From Leptoclinus maculatus (Eukaryota > Chordata > Actinopteri > Perciformes > Stichaeidae): a DNA stretch of 64,000 bases. Where the stretch lies: contig JAVDOI010000007.1 of NCBI GenBank assembly GCA_032191485.1, positions 6,892,392-6,956,391 on the forward strand, given 5' to 3'. The notes under the pieces are model-generated. The model ran no database searches. It saw only the letters and a list, made by a program, of their open reading frames with translations, and had not been told where the DNA came from. Shown here piece by piece: positions 1-12,703 of the stretch. Position 1 is the first letter of the stretch. Each line of letters starts with the position of its first letter. A program made the translations under genes and the position numbers.

Positions 1-369
1 TAAACATGTGCAAGGTACAGTGAGTAGGGTGGCCGTGCCACTGCCATTTATAAACATACCTTGTCAACTGATACCAATGTCAATATCAACATTGTCTGTC
101 AATTGCATGATAATCATGTGTACAAGCTATTCAAATTGACGTTCTTATTTTAAACATAAATGTGGAAACGAAAAATGAGTGATGGCCTATTAGTGCCACT
201 GCCATGCATAAACATACCTGTTATCTTGCATACAATACTGAACTATTAATATAATGGACAGATTCATGTTTGGGAAAAAATTAAAAAAGACAATTTTAAA
301 TATAAAAAAAATATCTAATCAATCAAAAATGTCACGACCCCCCTGCAGTACCCCTGTTGAAGACCTCTG
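1..369 (-). mobile_element. hAT-like non-autonomous element, partial (cut by window start)
   Basis: This stretch is the reverse complement of much of the element at 59393-59949: shared blocks include the 'gtgatggcctattagtgccactg' region and the tgtcaattgcatgataatcat region. Its right end reads GTTGAAGACCTCTG, matching the inverted terminus CAGAGGTCTTCAAC of the other copy. No coding capacity is visible. The class is inferred from the CAG..CTG termini and from the imperfect 8-bp target duplication of the full copy. Confidence 0.6.
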
Positions 370-775
370 GTATAGAGTATTACAGTACTCTTTAATAATA
401 AAAGGTTTTGCATGACACTTAAGCTCTTCCTCTATAATCTTCCTCTATATACAAATTTCAGGGAAAGTTTAATTTTTCAGACTTAGTTACAACGCTGCAG
501 ATCTTGCTCTATCTCTCTCTCACACATACACATCAAATGTACTTAACATAAACACTTAAATCATAGTTTACTAGATTATGGGTCACTAAATTTGGTTTCT
601 CACTGGTTTTTATAGGTTTTGTTGATAAAGCCTAGTCAGCTGGGTAGTATATTTCTACTTATTACAAATGGGATTTCTGCATAGCCAATTTCCCAGTCTA
701 TCACTTATCTCTTAGGAAAAACAATACCATGGAAAAAACACGCAGACAGCAAATTTGAGAGTGAAAGTGAAAACA
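370..775. other. Intergenic DNA 3' of gene A; left breakpoint of the segmental duplication at about 595
   Basis: No gene is visible. From about 595 rightward the sequence is collinear with 26901 onward, starting at the shared string gtttctcactggtttttata. To the left of 595 the two loci are unrelated, so this is one breakpoint of the duplicated unit. A short CT-rich/CA-rich stretch lies near 508-532. Confidence 0.6.
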
Positions 776-781
776 TTTATT
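776..781 (-). terminator. Poly(A) signal of gene A
   Basis: AATAAA on the minus strand, about 60 bases past the gene A stop codon. The same hexamer is kept at the equivalent place in gene C. Confidence 0.7.
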
Positions 782-841
782 TTTGATAGCATATTTCACA
801 TCATATTATATGATTAGAAACCGCTCATCAGGCAGTGTGCT

Positions 842-3800
842 TTACTCTGCTACTTCTTTTCCCTAAAACACACACAAAGACAGGGTTTGATTAGGTTGAT
901 TTAAATCAAACTTAACTCACAGTAACTTTCTGTCACATTAAATTAAATTCGATTTGATTGAACAGAATTGTAGCGTTACCTTGCCAGAGTCACGGCCTTT
1001 TGCTCTCAGCTTGTTGACCTGGGACTCTGCAATGTCAGCACGCTCCTCAGCCTCCTCCAGCTCATGCTGGACCTTCCTGCACTTGGACAGATGAGTATTG
1101 GCCTGCTCCTCCTGGAATATCACAGACATAGTTTAAAGGTATGGAACACTTTTAAAATTGTAATGTATGACGGAAACATTTTTCATGATTGTGTACAATA
1201 TGAATATGACATAACTGTTTACATTGCCAAAATCAAAAAATGTGTTTATAACTATATAGCTATGGTGCTTGATAGCTGATTGTTTTTTTCCGATCATTCT
1301 CGTCAACATAATTAAATATAATGTTACAGTGTATAATATGTATTTGTTTATTATGATGTCAGTTTTGCTTCATATTGCTTTTGAGTATCAGTTTGAGTTA
1401 TTCTAAATTATATGTAATTGTAACAACAAATACATGCGACCACACAAAATTGATTCTCCAACCTCTCCAGCACTTATTTTAGTATCAGATGACTTACATT
1501 TGGTAGATGATATTATACGAAAGAATGATAATGAATATGAAAATGAATGCTTTTCCTGTACTTTTACTTTTTTGTACTTTATTTTTAATTTAAGAAATTG
1601 TCAGTATTGAAAATAAATATGTTGTCCTTACCGCTTCCTCAGACTGCCTCTTGTAGGCCTTCACCTTGAGTTGCAACTTGTCAACCAGATCCTGCAGCCT
1701 GGAGCCATTTTTCTTGTCCTCTTCAGTCTGTAATAGACAATGTAGATGTGCAAGTTAAAATGTTTTTAATGGTAAGGATATTGGATAATTTTGTCCTGTA
1801 CATTTTAACTGTCAAAGTGACTGTACCTGATAGGTGAGCTCCTTCACTCTCCTCTCATATTTGCGGACACCCTTAACAGCATCTACTCCACGTCTCTGCT
1901 CAGCCTCAACCTCTGTCTCCAGCTCACGCACCTTCAAAAAACAATAAGAAAATAATGAAGTTTCCATATTGTTTCAATGTCTTGCTTCAGCTTTGTAAAC
2001 CTTAACATGACTTTCTTACCCTGCACTCAAGTTTCTGGAGCTGCTTCTTGCCACCCTTCATGGCCAGGTTCTCAGCCTCATCCAGGCGGTGCTGCAGGTC
2101 CTTGACAGTGACCTCCAGGTTCTTCTTCATCCTCTCCAGGTGAGCACTAGTGTCCTGCTCCTTCTTCAGCTCTTCAGCCATCATAGCAGCCTAGAGGAGA
2201 CAGCATAACATGTTATTTAACAATATCTTTAAAAAACACATTGGAGTTAAAGTAAAAACAAATGAAATTCAAACCTACATCAGTGATGGCCTTCTTGGCC
2301 TTCTCCTCTGCATTCCTTGCTTCCTGAACAGTGTCATCCACTTCACCCTGGACCTGGACCAGGTCAGTCTCAAGCTTCTTCTTGGAGTTCATGAGGCTTG
2401 TGTTCTAAAAGATAAAATTATTTTCTCACTTAATTGTCTGAATTTAGGTTATTGTAAATCTCATTAGACATTTGATTTATTGAACAAATTAAAGGAGTTT
2501 GTTCACCTGAGAGTGCAGAAGTCCAACACGCTCACTGGCATCCACCAGCTCCTGCTCTGCAATTTTGCGGCTTCTCTCTGTCTGCTCCAGAGCAACTCTA
2601 AGTTCCTCAATTTCAGCAGTCATGAGACCATTCCTGCGATCCACCATGGCAGCTTGTTCCTTGAAGTCTTCCTGGGCTCTAACAGCATCGTCAAGGTGCA
2701 GTAGTGCATCCTAGTGAAAAAATATCATGAAAATGTTATGAATGCCGAAATGTCCCTGTACTGACCGTAGACTGTGGAACAACTCTGTGTCTGACAATAC
2801 CTTAAGCTGTGCCTGCACATTCCTCAGCTGCTTCTGGGACTCAGAAGCCTGGCGATTGGCGTGGCTCAGCTGAACCTCCATCTCATTCAGGTCTCCCTCC
2901 ATCTTCTTCTTGATCCTCAGGGCATCGTTCCTGCTCCTGACCTCAGAGTCCAGAGTGCTCTGCATGGAGTCAATCACTCTCTGGCTGTTCCTCTTGATCT
3001 GCTCCATCTCCTCATCTTTCTCTGCCAGCTTCCTGTCCACCTCACCCTTGATCTGGTTGAGCTCCAACTGGACACGCAGGATCTTAGACTCTTCGTGTTC
3101 CAGAGTTCCCTGACGATATCAAAGAATGAAATATTCATCACTGCCTTCAATCCATTTATGCTTTTTTTTACTATGTGCAAAATTTTTTCAGAAGATCTCT
3201 CCAGGAAAAATATGTACCTCAGCCTCTTCAAGAGCTGTCTGGATCTCAGACTTCTCTGTCTCCACCTGCTTCTTGGACTTCTCCAGCTCATGGATGCTCT
3301 TGCCAGTCTCACCAATCTGTTCAGTCAGATCTGAGATCTCCTCTGCAGATAGATACATTTGTTTAATATTGTTAAGCCTTGAAGTGTAAAATATAAATAC
3401 TGTATTCTAACACATACACATGTGTTGAATACAATGTCACTTTTACATTATTTAGAACTCACGTTGAAGATTCTTGTTTTCACGCTTCATGGTTTCCAGG
3501 TGATCCAGAGCTTCCTCATAAGAGTTCTTAATCTTGAACAGCTCAGTGCTGAGAGAACGAGCCTCCTTCTGTGCTCCCTCAAGCTCTGCCTGACCCTCCT
3601 CATACTTCTGTTTCCACTCTGCCAACACCTGAATATCACAATTACTACAGTTCAGTTGGTTATGTAGCACTATAGAGACAAATGTATGAATCTATGTCAT
3701 TGTTTGTATGGCTTGGCCACACAAAGTTAACAATGCTACCTTGTCAAAGTTCCTCTGCTTCTTGTCAAGGTTGGCTGCCAGACCGTTGGCCCTCTCCACA

Positions 3801-6485
3801 TCAATCATGAGGTCCTCCACCTCACTCTGGAGCCTCTGTTTGGTTTTCTCAAGAGAAGCACACTTGGAATTCACTGCCTCAATCTGCTCCTCAGCCTCCT
3901 GAAGGCGCTGGGCCAGCTTTTTCCTGTTTGAAAAATGTAGAATGGACTTGGAGCCTTAGTAACAAGAATGTGCACCGTGAGTTCTTAGCTGAATAATTTT
4001 ACATTAACAAATACTGTATCGCCCAAATCATGAGACAACTATGTTTTCGGAAAATTGAATTTACAAAGTTGGAGCTCGTATTATATTCGAGGATTAGATG
4101 TTCATGTCTTCACAAAGGCGGATCTTCTTTTTTAATGGAGCCTATCGCTGTAACGCTGGTGTTATGCTCATACAGAGAGTGTTGCATTTTGGTGAGCATT
4201 TTTCAAAGACAAGGTGTTGTATAAGGTGCAGGGGGGTCTTACATTCGGGCCATTATGATAATAACATGTCTTTAGGATCTAGATGAACATATGAAAGCGG
4301 AGCTAAATTTGACCATTTAATTGCATGAAATGTTACTCACTTGGATTCCTCAAGCTCCTCAGTGCGCTGAATAGCATCAGTCTCATACTTAGATCTCCAC
4401 TGAGCCACCTCACTGTTGGCCTTGGACATTCCACGCTGCAGCTCAGCCTTGGCCTCCTGCTCCTCCTCAAACTGCTCCCTCAGCAGATCACAGTCATGGC
4501 GAGCTGATTGCACTCCATGGGCAAGAGCATTCTTGGCCTGTTTATAAAAATTATTCATGAATTTACAAAATTTCTAAATTCCAAAACCAATAATACCATC
4601 GTAAACTTACTTAATTAATGGTTTCTTACCTTAACCTCTTCTTCAATCTGTCTCTTCATTTCCTCAATCTGCTGTGTGAAGGCCTGTTTACCTCTGGTCA
4701 GCTGGGAGACAAGGGCTTCTTTCTCTTCAATTTGACGGCTGAACTCACCTTGTGTGAAAGATGTCATGATACATCAGTTTATCTTACGTTTCTCAATAAC
4801 ATGCACAACAGATCATTCAATGATAACTTGTAGATACCATTTTCTGTCATGAGACGTGCTTTATGTGCACTTGTGTCATTGATCTGACGAACATTTTCAT
4901 CATTCCTGGTCTTCAGTTCGCTATATTGGTCCTCAAGAGTACGGCACATCTTTTCAAGATTTCCCTAATGAGTAAAAGAGAGATGAGATCATTGATCAGA
5001 TTTCATTCATAATATTAAATGGATTATTATCGACATTAATTTGGGTAATAAAATAGCATGTAATGCATTGTGTACCTTTGCTTTAGCAACATTCTCCATG
5101 TTGCTGGAGAGGTCATCGATCTCCATCTTGTATTCACTCTTTTCCTTCTCAAGCTTCTGCTTAACACGCTGGAGGTTGTCAATCTGCTCTCCCAGCTCAG
5201 CAACGCTGTCAGCCTGCTTCTTGCGAAGAGCAGAAGAAGTGGATTCATGCTGCAGAGTGGACTCCTCAAGGTCTCGACGGAGCTTCTGGAACTCAGCCTC
5301 ACGCTTCTTGTTCATCTCAATCTGAGCAGAGGTGGCACCACCAGCCTCCTCCAGCCTCTCACTGATCTCCTCAAGTTCCCTGGAGAGGTCAGCTCTCTGC
5401 TTCTCCACCTTGGCACGAGCAGCACGCTCAGCCTCAATCTCTTCCTCCAGTTCCTCAATGCGGGCCTGTTGAATGTGGGTGAAATTTCTTTCAGTAAACT
5501 TTCACTTTTGATACACACATTAGGAAATGGGTGCAGTAATGTTTTCTGGATCAAAATATGTCACCTGAAGCTCCTTGATCTTCTTCTGAAGCTGAGCACC
5601 CATTGACTGCTCATCTTCAATCTTGCTAAGGAGCTGACTGGTTTCAAAGTCCTTCCTATGAGGATTATAGACAAAATACATATAGTTCATGCAGTTGACA
5701 TTCATTTTCAAAAGAATGGTTGTTGTGCAAATTCAAAACATTTTTTACTTTTTAATTTTCTCATCAGACTGCTGCTTGTCATTCTCAAGATCCATAACGG
5801 ATTCCTGGGCCAGTTTCAGATCACCCTCGAGCTTCCTCTTGGCTCTCTCAAGGTCCATACGCAGCTTCTTCTCTTGCTCCAGAGAACCCTCAAGCTGAAC
5901 AAATAATATTTGTTCACATTTGTATTCATAATTTTTAAGAACAATCTTGCTTCTTCAATCAGAGTGTATTTGTAAACTTACATCATCCACTTGCTGCTCA
6001 AGCTTGGTCTTGGCCTTGGTCAGAGTGTTGACTTTGTCTTCCTCAGCCTGCAGGTCATCAAGAGTCTGCTGATGAGACTCCTGAAGGGCTTTCTTTTCCT
6101 TGGTCAACTTAGCAAGGCTCTCATCCTGAGAGGCCATCTCCTCGGTCAGGTTCTTGACCTAAGTGTACAAGAAAGATCTCGTCAATAAGCGCTAATCATT
6201 ATCATTTTACTTGATATGATGGTCAGATTATTATTTACAAACCTTGTTCTCAGTGGCATGTTTCTCCTTCTCCACTTTGGCCAAGGTAAGCTCCAGGTCA
6301 TCAATATCCTTCTTGAGCTCAGAGCATTCATCCTCCAGCTTTCTCTTTTTGGCAGTGAGCTCAGCATTGATTTCCTCTTCATCCTCCAGTCTCTCAGATG
6401 TCTCTTTGAGTTTGGCCTCCATCTGAATCTTGCCCTTGATAAGACCCTCACATCTCTCCTCAGCATCTGAGAGATTATCTCCTTC
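842..6485 (-). other. myh: Gene A exon map, rod (exons 23-41)
   Basis: Exons, 5' to 3': 6243-6485, 5982-6158, 5749-5894, 5565-5655, 5076-5465, 4838-4964, 4630-4748, 4341-4537, 3740-3923, 3463-3628, 3218-3342, 2801-3109, 2507-2710, 2279-2404, 2020-2190, 1827-1931, 1632-1727, 980-1111, 842-862. The last exon holds only six codons and the stop. The translated rod is rich in Glu, Lys, Leu and Gln in heptad spacing and lacks Pro, as expected for myosin S2/LMM. The same heptad composition makes long Leu-rich open frames on the opposite strand, which are shadows. Confidence 0.9.
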
Positions 6486-9400
6486 CTAATCCATTTAATG
6501 CAAATAGACGTCAGCACACCAACAATGAACAACATGAAAAATCACAACTGTCTGTTGATGTGTACTCACATTTGCTATTTGCAGCTGCAGATCATTTTTC
6601 TCCTGCAGAATGGAAACCATCTTCTCCTCCAGCTCCTTCTTCTTGGACAGGGCAGCAGCCAAGTCAGTTTTCATTTTTTCATAGTTCTCCTTCATGTTTG
6701 CCAGCTCCTTCTCAGTTTCAGCAGACTGCAGCAGAGGCTTGATCTTGTAGTACAGCTTCATCCATGGCCAGTGTTTCACATTCATGAATGAGCGGATATT
6801 GTACTGGATGGAATAGATGGCTTCCCTGCAAACAAGAAGTAGCTGTTATGGACAATGTTGTTTGTGATTTTTCATACCATCATTCAGAATGAGTTATTTT
6901 CAACATGCCTCCTCTCAGTCATCTTCACAAACTCCTTTCTCATGACGTAACCACGGCACAAAGCTTGAGTCATTGTGACCAGTGATGCCAGTTTTTCATC
7001 TCTCATCTCCTCAAGGGTACCCAGCAGACCAGCCTTGAAGAACACCTTAACAAACAAAAAATAAATTACAGGAAGGATGAACTGAGGAAGTAAATACTTC
7101 ACATCATCTAAAACTCAGCATGGTCTGTCTGCAACGACCACTTCTGTAATGGTTGATTGAATAAATACAACAACAATTGCTTCCTTTCTTCCTTTCATTT
7201 TTCACTCACACGTTCATATGCTGTCATTTCTATCTGTGCAGCTGTCCCAGAGTCGCGGCTAAAAATGTGTTAGCTGCTGTCATCTGCTAACAGCTAACAA
7301 CGAACGAATTGTCCTCCTGCTGACATGAGAAGACACGCTCTGCCTGAGTCCACGCTCAATTGAGTTTTTCATTTATGAAGATGACTGCGGTTTACTGCAG
7401 TGAACACATTATTGTTCCCAGGACAACAGGACGCCTTTAGTCTCTAGCCCTTTTCGTATATGATCGTTGCTGTAATGTTTGATTGAATAGTCCAAACTGA
7501 AGCAATTGTTGATCACTTGTGGCCACTACCGGCAGGTTAACAGTAGTGAGGAGTAACCACTGGAACCATGAAAGGTCCTTAAGCATACAGTCATAAATTA
7601 GCATTAAAAAAAACATTAGGGTGATGGGTCCAGCAGAATGCGAGATTAGCCGTAGACAGAAAGTCAAAAAGATGCAAACAACAATCATACTACATACTGG
7701 ACTAAACAACTTAACCTCCTTGGTAATTATTCTTCGGTTAAATAAGGAAAGGAAAGTGCTTACCTTGGTGTGTCCAAATTTGTACTCGTCCTGTGGGACA
7801 TCAATTGACCCAAGCAGCTTCTCTGAAGCCTTCTTGTTGTCAATGAACTGGCCGTCGGGGATGACACTGGCATTCAGCACCTTGTACCTTTCATGAGAGA
7901 GTTAATGGTCATTTTGTGACCTTTTTCTTTCAATAGTCCACATTAACATTATATGAAAATATCCATTGATACCTCTGCTTGAAGTCAGCATAGATAATTC
8001 TGCTGGGGAAACCTTTCCTGCAGATTCTGATACCCTCCAGCACACCGTTACACCTGAGCTGGTGGATGACCAGGAAGTTCTCCATCAAACCTGTAAAAAA
8101 GACATTTTTTAGTCTTTAGAATTATGTGAACCATACCAAAAAAAGCAAACCACTCCTCCAAGACTCTTGAGATTATATGCTCTATGTACCTGGAACCTTT
8201 GTCTCATTGGGAATCAGGCAGCGCACAAAGTGAGGATGGGTGGCCCTCAAGTTAGTCATCAGCTTGCCCAAGTTCTCCTGTAGATCCAGATGTAACAATT
8301 GTGATTTTGAGTATAAGCTAAGATACATAAGATACGTTGGCAATGTCAAACCTTACCCTAAACTGTGAAGACACAGTCTGCATAGAACCACCCTTCTTCT
8401 TGCCTCCCTTCTTGCTGCCACCAACCTCTGTTGATCATTTTAGGTAAACATGTATTTTTAGAACGACATAACATTTACTTGAACACATGTTACAGTTCAA
8501 AATATACAGTATCTATAACATTAAAATGTGTTTTAGTTCACTGTAGCTACTAACATACCCTCAACGACAGGTGGATACAGAACAGGCAGCAGTTTCACAG
8601 AGGACTTCTGGTACAGCTGAACGACAGAATCATTCAGTGGATCCTTGTTCTTGTCCAGCCAGCCACCGACATTGTAGTCCACGGTACCAGCATAGTGCAC
8701 CAGGGAGAAGTGGGCCTCAGCCTTGCCTTTGGCGGGCTTTGGCTTCTCAAATGCTTTGTTTTTGCCAAGATGCTGGTCATACAGCTTGTTCTTGAAGGAT
8801 GTGTCTGTTGCCTTGGGGAACATGCACTCCTCTTCAAGGATGGAGAAGATGCCCATGGGCTTGAAAAAAGTGGGAAGAAGTTTGTCATTAAGTTATATAT
8901 TCAGTCAAATTAAGGACAATTATATCACAAAATGAATTGATTACCCTTTCAATCAGCTCGATGCAGGCAGCCAAGTCCATGCCAAAGTCAATGAACTCCC
9001 AGATAATACCCTCCTTCTTGTACTCCTCTTGCTCCAGGACAAACATGGTGTGGTTGAAGAACTGTTGCAGTTTCTCATTGGTGAAGTTGATGCACAGCTG
9101 CTCCAATGTGTTGAACTGCAAGGAAACATAACCTCTTTCTGTTAATAAGAATGATTATGTCATTAAAAGTATTGGCTGCTGAATTTTTGGAATTTAAGCT
9201 TACGTCAAAGATTTCAAACCCAGCGATATCCAGGACACCAATGTAGTACTGCCTTGCTTGTTTAGTGTCCAACATCTGGTTGATACGGATGACCATCCAC
9301 AAGAACATCTTCTCATAGATAGACTTGGCCAGGGCAGGCACTGAGTTACCCACCTGAATAAAAATAACGATGTGATTTGATAAATTAACTGTTTTGTAAA

Positions 9401-11949
9401 ATAATAGATTATTGGTGTTTTTATAATCATTCTAATGAGATAAATGACAAAAAAAATCCTAAATGAAAAAAATGCATCTAAGATTCAATTCAATTCATTT
9501 TTTTATAGCCTACAATCACACATTTGCCTCGGAGGGCTTTACAATTTGTACACATATGACATCCTCTGTAGGGACCCTCTCATCGATACAGGACCCCCCC
9601 CCCCCCCTCCCTAGATTCAGCATTCAATAGATACAACTTCAAGTGGTAACATTGAACACTTACATGGCTTTTGTTGTATCGAGTGAACCCTGTAATACAT
9701 TAATTTAGTAGAACTAATATAACTAATCTTTTTTCAAATAGTAGGATATTGAATATTGATAATTCATGTTTACCTGAGGTACTGTCTGTCCCTTGGTGAC
9801 ATACTCATTTCCGACCTTCACTCTGGGATAGCACAGAGCTTTCAGCATGTCAGCGGAGTTCAGACCCAGCAAGTAAGCAACCTTGTCAGCCTCTGAAAAA
9901 TAATTCAGTGATTTCCATCATGATATGAACAGAAACCAGTGTGATTAAGAACTCTATTTTATCTTAATACTTTTGTTCCCAAGCTACTCACCCTCTGTGC
10001 CATCAGGCTCAGCCTGCTCCTCACGCTGCTTTTGCTTGAACTTCATGTTACCATGGTGGAGCACAGCACAAGTCATCTTGTAGATGCTCATCTTCTCTTC
10101 ATTTGTGAAGCCCAGGATATCAATAGCATTCTGAATTCAAAAGATGTGTCCACACAAAACATAATCACTTTAGAAAATGCACTTAAAAGAGCAGTTTTGC
10201 ATGTATTACACAAAATATATTTCAGTAGTTTGAAGTGAAAATCACTCACATCAGTGGCTTCCAGCTCCTCTTTGTCATCAATGCTGGCCACAGCAATCTG
10301 ACCCATACTGCACATGGGGAAGTCGTAGGGGTTGGTTGTGACGAGTCCCAAATCTGGTGATCAAAAAAGGTTACACATATAAATACTTTAGTTTCATATG
10401 AAAACAGTAGGTGAAATGTTGCAACATCTCAATCTGTTTACCAAGCAGCTCAGGTTTGTGGCCGGTCATTATCTGGAAGAAGATGTGGTAGCCTCTTTCA
10501 GCAGGAAGCTGGTATGTCACTCTAGACTTCTCCAGCAGATCTACAAATATTGTTTATAAGTCACAGCTAGGCCAATTTTCAATTTGAGTCAATTGTATGT
10601 ACAAGGAGTATTATTACTTACATGTCTCAATATCAGCACTAGCCAGTTTGCCAGTTGTGCCGAAATGGATTCTGATGAATTTACCCTGTTTGGAACAAAG
10701 ATATTTTTAATATCCCTCTACATGGACAATCAGTAACAAGGCCTCTCACATGTGTAGAAATTGTTTCATACTTACAAAACGAGAGGAGTTGTCATTCCTC
10801 ACAGTTTTGGCATTACCGTAGGCCTCCAGCAGGGGATTGGCTGCAATAATCTGATCCTCCAGTGACCCCTATAATCCAGTATTAGAAGCAATATCAGAAA
10901 ATGACTTTGGAAAATGTTCCATTGGTAAAGAACCCTGAATTGTAATCATCAGGAACATACCTTTGATGTGTCCCTCTTCTTGTCTCCACCAACTGAGATT
11001 GTTGCAAAGTACTGGATGACACGCTTGGTGTTCACAGTCTTTCCAGCACCAGATTCTCCACTAGGCATATACACAGACTTATAAGAATTTGATCAAGATA
11101 TTTGACTATCTTCAACAAAGTCAACAATTGTAAATAAACCAAACTTACGTGATCAAGACAGACTGGTTCTCCCTATCTGTTAAATAAGAAACAAAAGAAT
11201 GAACTATGTTTCCCTGCAACAGAAACCTCATATCATGATATATTCTACATTGTTGTGATAATAACTTACCAGTTGACATGAACTGATAAGCGTTGTCAGA
11301 GACTGAGAAGATGTGGGGTGGAGCCTCCATACGCTTCTTGCCTCTATAGGCAGCTACACATTCAGAATCGTACACTGGGAGCCACTTGTAGGGGTTCACA
11401 GTGGCACAGAACAGTCCAGAGTAGGTCTGAAAGTTATCATAGAGATTCAACAGTTAACATTATGTTTCCTAAAAGTAAAGTCATTTTCAATCGTTATCGT
11501 TCTCCTTAGATAGATTGTCTTACGTAGATCATCCATGCTGCATAACGCTCTTTGAGGTTATACAGCACAGAGGCTTCATTGAGATGGGTCATCATGGCCA
11601 TGTCCTCAATCTTGTCATACTTGGGAGGATTCATTGGAAAGACTTCGGCTTCTTTAACTGTCTTCTCCTGAAACATGAAATTTGTCACAATGAGAACTGA
11701 TCATATTGAATTCCCAGTTGGCTCTGACTTTATGATACCTACCTCCTGAGTGGTCAGGACTTTGACGGTGACTTTGTCACCGTCTTTCTTGACGATTGTT
11801 CCCTTCAAGTACAGCTCCTTGACATCGGTCACGTAGCAGGCACTCTTGGCATCAAATGGTGCGTTTTGAGCTTCAATTCTCTCCTTCGCTGGCTTACGTA
11901 GGTAAATGGCAGCTTTGCCATACGTGGCCATCTCCGCGTCTGTACTCAT
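842..11949 (-). CDS. myh: Fast skeletal muscle myosin heavy chain, gene A (complete, multi-exon)
   Basis: This encodes the motor and rod subunit of sarcomeric class II myosin, which hydrolyses ATP to move along actin in the thick filament. The ATG (11947-11949) sits in a strong vertebrate context, GCCGCCACCATGAG. In protein order: an N-terminal SH3-like domain (exon 3); P-loop GESGAGKT (codons 11036-11059); a loop 1 reading GGDKKRDTSK; a Lys/Gly-rich loop 2 (exon 17, SKKGGKKKGGS); the SH1/SH2 helix ICRKGFPSRI region (exon 19); IQ segment ALCRGYVMRKEF (exon 21); then heptad-patterned coiled coil from exon 22 to the C-terminus, GRDSGK-GKEVAE-stop. Hand-summed exons give 5,799 nt, 1,932 residues, with no stop or frameshift seen. 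The exact orthologue among fish fast MYH genes is not resolvable here. Confidence 0.96.
3924..4340 (-). other. Gene A intron 30, unlike that of genes D and E
   Basis: This intron is shared with gene C (30232-30648) but replaced by a different, shorter sequence in D and E. It contains an open stretch of 62 codons on the plus strand (4098-4286) and two related motifs, attatattcgagg and cttacattcgggcc, about 145 bases apart. An old transposon insertion in the A/C lineage would explain it, but I see no clear ends. Confidence 0.45.
6907..6908 (-). other. Non-canonical GC splice donor after exon 21, gene A
   Basis: On the minus strand exon 21 ends ..GAGAGGAG followed by GCATGT. The next exon begins GGAAGCCATC. 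Joining AG to G restores Arg-Glu-Ala-Ile and keeps the 137-nt exon length; the nearest GT, four bases later, would break the frame. So this intron is GC-AG. The same GC is present in genes C and D. Confidence 0.85.
7046..7763 (-). other. Gene A intron 20 (718 bases), no gene seen
   Basis: The intron contains short inverted strings (gttagctgctgtcatctgctaacagctaac near 7268) and a 147-codon minus-strand open run that is only read-through from exon 20. Gene D has lost about 160 bases here between two copies of a short repeat (gctgtcccagg versus gctgtcatctg/ttcccagg). Confidence 0.5.
9484..9700. repeat. Dispersed teleost-type repeat in intron 13 of gene A
   Basis: The segment begins attcaattcaattcatttt, continues with a tttgcctcggagggctttacaa block and ends near a C-run (9595-9609). 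This kind of sequence is a familiar fish interspersed repeat. Gene C carries the same copy at about 35795-35995 with a shorter C-run. Gene D keeps only a vestige (atcctctgtaggga at 50380-50393), so D lost it by deletion. Confidence 0.55.
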
Positions 11950-12506
11950 GGTGGCGGCTTATGTCTGTTAGATAATTACAAAGGAACTGCAAGTTTACTT
12001 CTCTGAGGTAATAATATATATGAGTAATCATATTAATCTTTGCTAAAACAAATGTCTTCAAGTCATTTGACTGAACAAAACAGAATTACCAAGTTCAATT
12101 AAATGGTCAACATATTTCTTTCTTTTGCTAATTAGAAATAGTTTTCCATACTGAGTTGATAGTGATTAGATTAACACTAACCTGCTTTTTTGACAAAATT
12201 GGATGACTTTGCAACTGAATGACTAATATTTTAATTCCATGTAATTTACATCACTTGAACTTTAAATACATAAACAAATCCACATTGAAACCATGTATGT
12301 GTATGGTTACAGGTGGGCTTCAACTTTACAACTTTACTTCCAACTTAAGGCTTATTCAGACTTCGTTGTTACAGAGAATACATTTGAACATGTTGAGTTT
12401 TGCCAAAATATTTGGATGAAAACCGAATCTGAATCAGAAACATTTTGCATATGTATTAAATGCTTAAAAAGACAAATTAATAATTGAATAATCATCCTTA
12501 CCTTAC

Positions 12507-12703
12507 CCCCTCTCTCTCTCAATAGTATTCACCAATCCTGTTCAAAACAGTTTTTGTTGTTAGAGTAGGTGTAAAAACAAAATTCATGCAACAATTGATT
12601 CTATTCCTACAACTTATTTCTTAAATGAAGAACGCATTCAAATTGTCTCAAATCTTAAGAGAGCATGATATTACCACAGGCACGAACTCAGGTCTTCAGT
12701 GGC
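12507..12703 (-). other. Gene A 5' leader exons 1 and 2
   Basis: Exon 2 is 12507-12537 (31 bases), bounded on the minus strand by acceptor ..GAACAG and donor GTAAGG. Exon 1 begins near 12703, judged from the TATA box, and ends at 12675 with donor GTAATA. Two short noncoding exons before the ATG exon are typical of vertebrate sarcomeric MYH genes. The transcription start is an estimate. Confidence 0.65.

Larger units (their letters stand above)
6570..11964 (-). other. myh: Gene A exon map, head and neck (exons 3-22)
   Basis: Exons placed by splice signals and reading frame, 5' to 3': 11743-11964 (ATG exon), 11524-11667, 11270-11426, 11149-11176, 10961-11060 (P-loop), 10776-10868, 10622-10685, 10442-10540, 10250-10353, 9992-10130, 9774-9892, 9204-9353, 8945-9115, 8559-8859, 8357-8427 (loop 2), 8190-8277, 7973-8090 (SH1/SH2), 7764-7887, 6909-7045 (IQ), 6570-6825. 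Many lengths (144, 157, 28, 64, 99, 104, 139, 119, 150, 171, 71, 88, 118, 124, 137, 256) are those I know for vertebrate sarcomeric MYH exons. Introns start GT and end AG except the one after 6909-7045, which starts GC. Confidence 0.88.

Noticed and set aside
5070..5606. Long plus-strand Leu-rich open frame (178 codons), repeated opposite each MYH copy
   Set aside because: It is antisense to rod exons 27 and 26; Glu/Lys/Gln heptad codons avoid stops on the other strand. It crosses real splice sites and has no features.
7268..7300. Possible intronic microRNA hairpin (gttagctgctg..cagctaac)
   Set aside because: Stem too short and part of it is deleted in gene D without other change; no similarity to myosin-gene microRNAs that I can name.
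7437..7880. 147-codon minus-strand open frame spanning intron 20
   Set aside because: Read-through of exon 20 into its intron; the splice donor at 7763 is intact and the extension is not coding-like.
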